This document shows, in pieces, positions 23,496 to 32,507 of a DNA stretch of 32,507 nucleotides. The DNA lies in NCBI GenBank assembly GCA_005889275.1, contig VBFI01000081.1, positions 1-32,507 of the forward strand. The letters run 5' to 3'. Source of the DNA: Chloroflexota bacterium. Lineage in GTDB: Bacteria; Chloroflexota; Limnocylindria; P2-11E. The position numbers were made by a program, and so were the translations under genes. The notes beneath the pieces are model-generated. The model was not told the DNA's origin. It ran no database searches and worked only from the letters and a program-made list of their open reading frames with translations. Positions within the stretch are counted from its first letter, which is position 1. Each line of letters starts with the position of its first letter.

Positions 23496-25628
23496 ATGCC
23501 CCGAGGCGAGACCCTCCAAGTCCCGATCGACCGGCCAGCGGCCCGGGCGCCGTTCCGTCTCGCGCTCCCCTGGGAGCTGGGCGGTGACCAGGCGGCGGCG
23601 TCGGCCGGGCTCCTGGGCGCGCTCGCTGCCGGCGACCGGCATGTAACGCTCCGGGGCGTCACCGGGTCGGGCAAGACCGTGACGATGGCGAAGGTCATCG
23701 CCGAGGCCGGGCGCCCGGCGCTGATCCTCGCCCACAACAAGACGCTCGCGGCGCAGCTTTACGGCGAGTTCAAGGAGTTTTTCCCAGAGAACGCCGTCCA
23801 GTACTTCGTCTCGTACTACGACTACTACCAGCCGGAGGCGTACATCGCCCGGAGCGACACCTACATCGAGAAGGACAGCTCCCGGAACGAAGAGATCGAC
23901 AAGATGCGGCATGCGGCGACCCGGTCGCTGTTCGAGCGCCGCGACGTGATCATCGTCGCCTCGGTCTCCTGCATCTACGGCCTCGGCGCGCCGGTCGACT
24001 ACGGCGCGGTCACCGTCCGGCTGAACAAGGGCGAGCGGGTCCGGCGCGACACGGTGCTCCGCCACCTCGTTGACATCCAGTACGAGCGCACGAACGCGGA
24101 TCTGGTGCGTGGCAAGTTCCGCGTTCGGGGCGACACGCTCGAAGTGCAGCCGGCGTACGAAGACCTCGCGGTCCGCGTGGAGTTCTTCGGCGACGACGTC
24201 GAACGGATCACGGAGCTGGATCCCCTGACCGGCGAGGTCCTCGCCGAGCGGGACAAGATCGACATCTACCCGGCGCGGCACTTCGTGACCCCGCGCGAGA
24301 AGCTCCTCGAGGCGATCAAGGACATCGAGGTCGAGCTGGTCGACCGAGTGGCGGAGCTCGAGAACGCCGGACGCCTGCTCGAGGCGCAACGGCTTCGGCA
24401 GCGCACGAACTTCGACCTGGAGATGCTGCGCGAGACCGGAACGTGTGCGGGAGTCGAGAACTATTCGCGGCACCTCGCGCGGCGGCCCGCGGGGAGCCGG
24501 CCATGGACGCTCCTCGACTACTTTCCGCCGGACTTCCTCGCGTTCGTCGACGAATCCCACATCTCGATTCCGCAGGTGCGCGGCATGTACCACGGCGATC
24601 GCGCGCGGAAGGAGATCCTCGTCGAATGGGGGTTCCGTCTCCCGAGCGCGCTCGACAACCGACCCCTCACCTTCGAGGAGTTCGAGCAGCGCATCGATCA
24701 GGGGATCTACGTCTCGGCCACGCCGGGCCCGTACGAGCTCGAGCGCTCGCCGCGGATCGTCGAGCAGATCATCCGCCCGACAGGCCTCATCGACCCCGAG
24801 ATCGAGGTGCGCAAGACCGAGGGCCAGATCGACGACCTGCTCGCCGAGATCCACCTGCGTGTCGAGCGGCAGCAGCGCGCGATCGTCACGACGCTGACCA
24901 AGAAGATGGCCGAGGATCTGGCCGACTACCTGCGCGAGATGGGCGTGAAGGTGCACTACCTCCATTCCGAGATCGAGACCCTCGAGCGCGTCGAGATCCT
25001 CCGGGACCTCCGACTCGGTGTCTATGACGTCGTCGTCGGCGTGAACCTCCTTCGTGAAGGCATCGATCTTCCCGAGGTCACGCTCGTGGCGATCCTCGAC
25101 GCGGACAAGGAGGGATATCTGCGCTCCGAAGGCTCGCTCATCCAGGTGATCGGCCGCGCCGCCAGACACGTCGAAGGCCGCGTGATCATGTACGCCGATC
25201 GCATCACCGCGTCGATGCGCGCGGCGATCGACGAGACGGATCGCCGTCGCGAGATCCAGGTCGCGTACAACCTCGAGCATGGGATCGAGCCGCAGACGAT
25301 CGTGAAGGCGATCCGCGACATCGGCCTCCGCCTGCGCGATGTCGCCGGCGTCGAGGGCTTGAACGAGAGGACGAAGCGGCCGATCGCCGCGGGGGAGATG
25401 CCGCGCGATGAGCTCACGCGTCTGGTCAAGGACCTCGAGGGCCAGATGAAGCAGGCCGCGAAGGACCTCGAGTTCGAGCGCGCGGCGGCGCTTCGCGACG
25501 AGGTCGTCGAGCTCCGCGGGCTTCTCGTCCTCGAGCAGGGCCCGGAGAGTCTGGACGCGGCAGCCGAACCGGTGCGTACGACGACGCGCGTCGTCCGTGC
25601 CGGCCAGCGGCGCCGTCGGGGACCGTAG
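23496..25628 (+). CDS. uvrB: Excinuclease ABC subunit B
   Basis: UvrB is the damage-verifying helicase-like subunit of nucleotide excision repair, loaded by UvrA and later binding UvrC. The 710-residue product has the Walker A GVTGSGKT (about 56-63), the beta-hairpin region [21 protein letters not shown] that probes DNA strands, [27 protein letters not shown], the helicase motifs [24 protein letters not shown] and [19 protein letters not shown], and a C-terminal UVR motif ([24 protein letters not shown]) for UvrC contact. The ATG at 23496 is preceded by AAGGA and is therefore chosen over in-frame ATGs upstream. An N-terminal extension of about 15 residues precedes [14 protein letters not shown]. 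An SOS box overlaps its promoter region. A membrane protein and uvrA follow on the same strand. Confidence 0.98.
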   Translation: MPRGETLQVPIDRPAARAPFRLALPWELGGDQAAASAGLLGALAAGDRHVTLRGVTGSGKTVTMAKVIAEAGRPALILAHNKTLAAQLYGEFKEFFPENAVQYFVSYYDYYQPEAYIARSDTYIEKDSSRNEEIDKMRHAATRSLFERRDVIIVASVSCIYGLGAPVDYGAVTVRLNKGERVRRDTVLRHLVDIQYERTNADLVRGKFRVRGDTLEVQPAYEDLAVRVEFFGDDVERITELDPLTGEVLAERDKIDIYPARHFVTPREKLLEAIKDIEVELVDRVAELENAGRLLEAQRLRQRTNFDLEMLRETGTCAGVENYSRHLARRPAGSRPWTLLDYFPPDFLAFVDESHISIPQVRGMYHGDRARKEILVEWGFRLPSALDNRPLTFEEFEQRIDQGIYVSATPGPYELERSPRIVEQIIRPTGLIDPEIEVRKTEGQIDDLLAEIHLRVERQQRAIVTTLTKKMAEDLADYLREMGVKVHYLHSEIETLERVEILRDLRLGVYDVVVGVNLLREGIDLPEVTLVAILDADKEGYLRSEGSLIQVIGRAARHVEGRVIMYADRITASMRAAIDETDRRREIQVAYNLEHGIEPQTIVKAIRDIGLRLRDVAGVEGLNERTKRPIAAGEMPRDELTRLVKDLEGQMKQAAKDLEFERAAALRDEVVELRGLLVLEQGPESLDAAAEPVRTTTRVVRAGQRRRRGP

Positions 25629-25632
25629 CCGC

Positions 25633-26333
25633 GTGCTCGTCGGCGTTCTGACCGTCCTCGCGGTGCTCGGAGGGGGCGCGCTCCTCGTCGTGCTCTTCTT
25701 GCTGCGCTCCCGCGACGGCTTCGACGTCTCGCTCAGCGGGCTCCTGCGCGTGTACTTCTACATGGCGTCGCTCGCCGGGGTGATCGTCTTCGCCGTGGGG
25801 CTCGCGGGCATCCTCGCGTACCTGCTCTCGGCGGGCTTTGGTCTCGACGTGATCTACGGCGGCCAAACCCCGCAGCCCGTGCCGGCGATCGCTCCGGCGT
25901 GTCCGCCGAACGCCAGCTGCCCGCCCTTCGTCACGCCCTTCCCGCGCCCGCCGATCCCGGACGACCGTATCCGGCGACAGGGCGAGGACCTCGTCCGTGG
26001 GGTGACGTTCATCGTCTTCGGCGCGATCTTTTGGGGGGCGCACTGGTGGGCGCGGCGCTCGCTCGCGCGTACCGACGAGCGCGCGAGCGGCCTCTACCGT
26101 GGATACCTCATGCTCGGGACGGCGGTCTTCGGCGTGGCCACGATCGCCCTCCTGCCGATGGGCATCTATCAGGCGCTCTCCTTCGTCGTCGTGCCGGCGC
26201 AGCCATTCTCGTTCCGGCAGGGCGCGGGGGAGTCGCTCTCGGGCGGCCTCGCCGCGCTCCCGCTCTGGCTCGCGTACCTCTGGCTGGTCCAACGCACGCT
26301 CCGCACGACACCGCCGATGCCCGCGGTCGCCTG

Positions 26334-26334
<1 letters not shown>
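25633..26334 (+). CDS. Small polytopic membrane protein between uvrB and uvrA (DUF5671-like)
   Basis: The 233-residue product has about five hydrophobic segments: [88 protein letters not shown] and the C-terminal [12 protein letters not shown] Pro/Cys-containing loop ([18 protein letters not shown]) lies between the second and third. The pattern of a paired helix with [11 protein letters not shown] and [14 protein letters not shown] recalls DUF5671-type membrane proteins, a weak match by eye. I start it at GTG 25633, four bases after the uvrB stop; GTG 25597, inside uvrB, is an alternative. The TGA overlaps the uvrA ATG (TGATG), implying coupling to uvrA. Function is unknown; its place in an apparent SOS transcript is notable. 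Confidence 0.8.
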
Positions 26335-29216
<2,882 letters not shown>

Positions 29217-29220
29217 CGGG

Positions 29221-29226
29221 TAGCAT
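29221..29226 (+). promoter_or_regulatory. Putative -10 element TAGCAT for the CvpA-CAP gene
   Basis: TAGCAT lies four bases after the uvrA stop and ends nine bases before the GTG at 29236. There is no Shine-Dalgarno sequence, so a leaderless or near-leaderless transcript is plausible. Confidence 0.35.
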
Positions 29227-29235
29227 CGGAGTCGC

Positions 29236-30216
29236 GTGACGGACCTGTCGCTGAACGTCGTCGACTCCGCGGTCCTGCTCGTCATCGCCTTCGCGCTCTG
29301 GTACGGCTTCCGCGTCGGCTTCGTGTCGACGGCCTACAGCCTCGCGTCCTGGATCCTCGCGGTCGCCGCCGCGTTCGCCTTCCAGGGTCCCGCGACGACG
29401 CTGATCGCGGCGATCGCCCGGCTGCCGCAGCCGGTCTCGGCGGCACTCGGCTTCATGGTGGTGATCCTCGTCGTCGAGTCGCTCTTCTCCATCACGGGGT
29501 ATCTCGCGGTCCGTCCGATCGTCGGTCTCATCCGCCGGAGCCCGGTCGACGGGGCCGATCGGGTGCTCGGCATCGTGCCGTCGGTCGTTCGTTCACTCTT
29601 CGTCGTCGCGATCGCGATCGTCGCGATCGAGGCGCTGCCGGTGAGCAGCGAGGTGAAGGCGGCCGTCGAGACGAGCCGGACCGGACGGATGGTCGGCGAC
29701 CAGCTCGCGATCTATCAGCCCGAGATCGTCGCCTTCACCGGCCAGCTGGGCGGCGCTCCGCTCCTCGTCACGAAGCTCGGCGAGGACGACACGCAGAAGC
29801 TCGACCTCCCCGACGGTCTGCAGCTCGCGCCCGACACGGTCGCGGAGAAGCAGCTCTTCGAGCTCGTGAACGAGGAGCGCTCACAACGCGGGCTCCTCGC
29901 GCTCGCCTGGGACGACCGTCTTCTTCCGGTCGCCCGCGCGCACTCGGAGGAGATGTTCAAGCTCAAGTACTTCTCGCACCAGTCACCGGTGGCCGGCTCT
30001 CCGTTCGATCGGCTGAAAGCCGCGGGGATCACGTACAGCCGCGCCGGCGAGAACCTCGCGTACGCGCAGTCCGTGGCCATCGCGCACCGCGCGCTCATGG
30101 ATTCGCCCGGGCACCGCGAGAACATCCTTCGTCCCGAGTTCGTGCGGATCGCGATCGGGGTCATCAGCGCCGGTGCGTATGGCCGGATGGTGACGCAGCT
30201 CTTCATCACGCCGTAG
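29236..30216 (+). CDS. CvpA-like membrane domain fused to a CAP/SCP extracytoplasmic domain
   Basis: The 326-residue product begins with four hydrophobic segments typical of CvpA proteins (VVDSAVLLVIAFALWYGFRVGF, LASWILAVAAAFAF, ALGFMVVILVVESLF, VVRSLFVVAIAIVAIEAL), including the GFRVGF turn. After a spacer comes a CAP/SCP1/PR-1 domain at about 205-325: LFELVNEERSQRGLLALAWDD, ARAHSEEMFKLKYFSH, GENLAYAQS and SPGHRENILRPEF, with the His and Glu residues of the CAP cavity. CvpA in enterobacteria supports colicin V production and envelope function; bacterial CAP domains act outside the membrane with largely unknown substrates. GTG at 29236 gives the natural membrane-protein start, 19 bases after uvrA. 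The same pairing is seen in some Firmicutes and Chloroflexi proteins, from memory. Confidence 0.9.
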   Translation: MTDLSLNVVDSAVLLVIAFALWYGFRVGFVSTAYSLASWILAVAAAFAFQGPATTLIAAIARLPQPVSAALGFMVVILVVESLFSITGYLAVRPIVGLIRRSPVDGADRVLGIVPSVVRSLFVVAIAIVAIEALPVSSEVKAAVETSRTGRMVGDQLAIYQPEIVAFTGQLGGAPLLVTKLGEDDTQKLDLPDGLQLAPDTVAEKQLFELVNEERSQRGLLALAWDDRLLPVARAHSEEMFKLKYFSHQSPVAGSPFDRLKAAGITYSRAGENLAYAQSVAIAHRALMDSPGHRENILRPEFVRIAIGVISAGAYGRMVTQLFITP

Positions 30217-30243
30217 CTCGGAGCGCGACCCGTGCGGCTCCCC

Positions 30244-30249
30244 TAGGCT
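30244..30249 (+). promoter_or_regulatory. Putative -10 element TAGGCT for the MFS transporter gene
   Basis: TAGGCT ends seven bases before the ATG at 30257, the spacing expected when transcription starts at the initiation codon. No Shine-Dalgarno sequence is present. Confidence 0.45.
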
Positions 30250-30256
30250 TCGCGCG

Positions 30257-31534
30257 ATGGCCGAGCGAAAAGTTGACGCGCTCGAAGTGGACCCGGGAGC
30301 GGACCTCGCGCCGGTTCCCCGCCGGATTCGCTTCGAGGCGCTCGCCGTGCCGACGTTCCGCTGGTACTGGATCTTCAGCTGGATCAGCTCCACCGGCGAT
30401 GGCATGGAGAACATCATCCGCAACGTCCTCGTGTACCAGCTCGCCGGCGCCGCGGCCCCGTTCTGGCTCGGGATGATGGTCTTCGCCCACTGGGTGCCAT
30501 TCACGTTCTTCTCGCTCTACGGCGGTGTGCTCGCTGACCGGTACGACAACCGCAAGGTCCAGCTCGTGTCACAGATCGTGCTGATGGTCGCGGCGTTCCT
30601 GGTCGCCTGGGCGACTCTCGGCGGATTCGTGAGCACGTGGTGGCTCTTCGGTCTGCTTCTGCTGCACGGCTTCGCCGGCGCCATCGGCGGCCCCGCGCAG
30701 CAGACGCTCATCCACTCGATGGTCGGGCCGACGAAGCTCCTCTCCGCCGTCAGCCTGAACTCAACGGCGCGCCAGTTCTCGCAGGTGATCGGCCCGGCGG
30801 TCGCCGGGTTCATCGTCGTGTGGTTCGGGCCGGGCTGGGGCTTCCTGATCAACGCGATCACGTTCGTCCCGCTCCTCGCGTTCCTCGCGATCATCCGTGT
30901 CCGACCGCTCTCCGCGCCGAGCTCGCTCCCTATCCTGAGCTCGCTTCGCGACGGTCTGCGCTTCGTTCGGCGACGGCCATTCATCGGCGGGCTCATCGCC
31001 GTGGAGATGCTGGGCGTGATCTTCCTCGGACACACCTTCAACTCGTTCCTCGTCCTGTTCGCTCACGACGTCCTGCACGTCGACGACCTCGGGTACGCGT
31101 TCCTCCTCGTCGGGAGCGGGATCGGCGCGGTCTGCGCGGCGATGTATCTCGCCTACGCGCGCGACCGCGAGCACAGTGGCCGCTTCATCGTCGGTGCCGC
31201 GATGCTCGAGATGGCCGCGATCCTTCTCTTCGCGTTCTCGACGAGCTATCTCGTGTCGTTCGCTCTCCTCTTTGTCGTGGGCGTGTCCGCCGTGCTGACG
31301 CAGTCGCTCACGAACACGAAGATCCAGCTGTCTGCGCCGGATGAGCTGCGGGGCCGCGTGATGGGCGCGTACACGTTCGCCACCCAGGGCATGCGCGTGC
31401 TCAACGGTCCGATCCTGGGCGGAGCCGCGATCGTCTTCGGCGCGCCGCTCGCGGTCGCCGGCGCGGCGGCGGCGGTGCTGGCGGGTCTCGGCGTCATCCT
31501 CGCGCGCGTCCCGCAGCTCCGGCAGGAGCGCTAG
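30257..31534 (+). CDS. MFS transporter, EntS/DHA3-like exporter
   Basis: The 425-residue protein has a cytoplasmic N-terminus of about 30 residues, then FRWYWIFSWISSTGDGMENIIRN and ten to twelve membrane segments. The MFS loop 2-3 motif is seen as YGGVLADRYDNRKVQLVSQ. LNSTARQFSQVIGPAVAGFIV in the fourth or fifth segment and TNTKIQLSAPDELRGRVMGAY in the second half are typical of the DHA3/EntS (enterobactin exporter-like) family, which expels siderophores, macrolides or other small molecules. The substrate is not predictable, and no siderophore or resistance genes are adjacent. ATG 30257 is 40 bases after the CvpA-CAP stop; dapF follows after 11 bases and may share its transcript. Confidence 0.93.
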   Translation: MAERKVDALEVDPGADLAPVPRRIRFEALAVPTFRWYWIFSWISSTGDGMENIIRNVLVYQLAGAAAPFWLGMMVFAHWVPFTFFSLYGGVLADRYDNRKVQLVSQIVLMVAAFLVAWATLGGFVSTWWLFGLLLLHGFAGAIGGPAQQTLIHSMVGPTKLLSAVSLNSTARQFSQVIGPAVAGFIVVWFGPGWGFLINAITFVPLLAFLAIIRVRPLSAPSSLPILSSLRDGLRFVRRRPFIGGLIAVEMLGVIFLGHTFNSFLVLFAHDVLHVDDLGYAFLLVGSGIGAVCAAMYLAYARDREHSGRFIVGAAMLEMAAILLFAFSTSYLVSFALLFVVGVSAVLTQSLTNTKIQLSAPDELRGRVMGAYTFATQGMRVLNGPILGGAAIVFGAPLAVAGAAAAVLAGLGVILARVPQLRQER

Positions 31535-31545
31535 CGCCGCGCGCG

Positions 31546-32373
31546 GTGGCGCATTTCGTCAAGTCCCATGGTCTCGGGAACGATTACCTGGTCGTCGACC
31601 CCGCCCGGCTGCCCTTCCGCCTGACGGCGGACGCGATCAGGCTCGTCTGTGACCGCAACCGGGGTGTCGGTTCGGACGGCATCCTCGCGGTCGACAAGCC
31701 CGGAGACGGCTCGGATTTCGGCGTTCGCATCTTCAATCCGGACGGGAGCGAGGCCGAAAAGAGCGGCAACGGGGTCCGCATCTTCGCCAAGTTCCTTCGC
31801 GAGCATCACCACACCGATCGCGACCACTTCACGATCCGCACGTTGGGCGGTGTCGTGATGGTCGACCTCGCGTGGGACGGCGTGCGCGTCGGCGATGTGA
31901 CCGCGGCGATGGGCCGCGCGACCTTCGGGGCGCCGGACACGATCGTGGTCGACGGCGATCGGATCGCGGTCTCCGTCGTATCGCTCGGAAACCCGCACTG
32001 CGTGGTATTCGTCGGCGACCTCGGGGCGGTCGACGTCCACGGGCTCGGACCGAAGATCGAGCGTCACCATGCGTTCCCGGCCCGCACGAACGTCCAGTTC
32101 GCGCAGGTGCGCGCGCGAAACGCGCTGGAGCTCCGGATTTGGGAGCGCGGCGCCGGCTACACCCTGGCGTCAGGCACGAGCAGCTGCGCGGCCGTCGCGG
32201 CGGCTCATCGTCTCGGCCTCACCGGCCCGGACGTGACCGTCACGATGCCGGGCGGCGCGCTCGGGGTGAGCATTGACGAGGCCGGCGAGATCCGTCTCCG
32301 CGGACCGGCCGAAGAGGTCATGAGCGGGGACTTCAGCGCCGATCTCCTCCGCCACCTCGCGGAGCGCGCGTGA
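31546..32373 (+). CDS. dapF: Diaminopimelate epimerase family protein with Ser at both catalytic Cys positions
   Basis: DapF interconverts LL- and meso-diaminopimelate for lysine and peptidoglycan synthesis. The 275-residue product has the two-lobed fold and most family motifs: KSHGLGNDYLVVD, NRGVGSDGIL, RIFNPDGSEAEKSGNGVRIF, VSLGNPHCVVFV and ELRIWERGAGYTLASGTSSCAA. The usual first catalytic Cys (CGNG, Cys73 in E. coli) is Ser73, and the second (ACGSG, Cys217 in E. coli) is Ser209; only a non-catalytic Cys214 remains nearby. Asn12, His151 and Glu200 of the site are kept. The GTG at 31546 gives a standard N-terminus. Its TGA overlaps the lysA GTG, so it sits in a lysine operon, which supports a DAP role despite the changes. 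A related racemase activity is possible. Confidence 0.88.
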   Translation: MAHFVKSHGLGNDYLVVDPARLPFRLTADAIRLVCDRNRGVGSDGILAVDKPGDGSDFGVRIFNPDGSEAEKSGNGVRIFAKFLREHHHTDRDHFTIRTLGGVVMVDLAWDGVRVGDVTAAMGRATFGAPDTIVVDGDRIAVSVVSLGNPHCVVFVGDLGAVDVHGLGPKIERHHAFPARTNVQFAQVRARNALELRIWERGAGYTLASGTSSCAAVAAAHRLGLTGPDVTVTMPGGALGVSIDEAGEIRLRGPAEEVMSGDFSADLLRHLAERA

Positions 32374-32507
32374 GCCCACTCCCGCAGCTCGAGGGGATCG
32401 CTCCCGACACCGCGACGGTGGGGCCGGGCGGGCATCTTCTCGTCGGAGGCTGCGACGTCGTCGATGTCGCGCTGCGCTACGGGACGCCGATCTACCTCTA
32501 CGACGAA
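32370..32507 (+). CDS. lysA: Diaminopimelate decarboxylase, N-terminal fragment
   Basis: The gene starts with GTG inside the dapF stop (GTGA overlap) and runs off the window after 46 codons. The sequence GGHLLVGGCDVVDVALRYGTPIYLYDE matches the N-terminus of LysA, where substrate loop and barrel begin at YGTPLYVYDE. LysA is a PLP enzyme that decarboxylates meso-diaminopimelate to L-lysine. The PLP lysine is outside the window. Pairing with dapF fits the pathway order; a group IV decarboxylase of another substrate is less likely. Confidence 0.88.
   Translation, partial: MSPLPQLEGIAPDTATVGPGGHLLVGGCDVVDVALRYGTPIYLYDE

Noticed and set aside
23358-25280. A 640-codon open frame on the minus strand across uvrB
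   Set aside because: It is exactly antisense to conserved uvrB motifs and has the biased composition of a GC-rich shadow frame; no domain is recognisable.

Overview
The window is a dense, very GC-rich bacterial chromosome segment carrying mostly housekeeping genes. Codon use is strongly G/C-ending, GTG and TTG starts are common, intergenic space is tiny, and many neighbouring genes overlap by GTGA, ATGA or TGATG. No phage, insertion sequence or CRISPR array is visible. The gene set (Gram-positive type SOS box at uvrB, ECF sigma factor with a zinc-finger anti-sigma partner, a CpaB/SAF-type Flp pilus gene, DNA polymerase I without proofreading residues) fits a high-GC Terrabacteria lineage such as Chloroflexota, but that placement is inference.

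Layout. 1-2939: the end of a class-I aminotransferase, a HEAT-like gene with an apparent one-base frameshift, a membrane-anchored degenerate Rieske-fold protein and gatB, all closely coupled. 2940-4541 (minus): malate synthase, convergent with gatB and head-to-head with a 5'-truncated SDR gene (4594-5154). 5293-8827: a triple-GAF protein and a multi-pass membrane protein fused to an endonuclease/exonuclease/phosphatase domain. 8908-13772: dnaE (no normal start codon) and a GAF histidine kinase. 13778-15059 (minus): tRNA-Leu(CAA), an inositol-monophosphatase-family gene and a response regulator, divergent from an ECF sigma/anti-sigma pair (15118-16452).

16469-22128 is a tight run polA - mutM - ABC-F, followed by coaE, whose 3' end is replaced by antisense of an opposing cpaB-like gene. 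Both reading frames lose their homology at about 22545-22580, which marks a rearrangement or a mis-assembly. 23346-23495 is a divergent regulatory region with a perfect GAAC-N4-GTTC SOS box at uvrB. uvrB, a small membrane protein, uvrA and a CvpA-CAP fusion follow on one strand. The window ends with an MFS exporter, dapF and the start of lysA.

Functionally, replication and repair genes dominate (dnaE, polA, mutM, uvrB, uvrA), with translation (gatB, ABC-F, tRNA-Leu), glyoxylate-cycle, CoA and lysine/peptidoglycan precursor genes around them. The observations most worth a second look are a DapF-like protein with serine at both catalytic cysteine positions, the coaE/cpaB junction, the Rieske-like protein without histidine ligands, and a recurring TAGNNT-type -10 element very close to start codons, suggesting frequent leaderless or short-leader transcription. 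I saw no clearly new multi-gene system such as a defence island or biosynthetic cluster.
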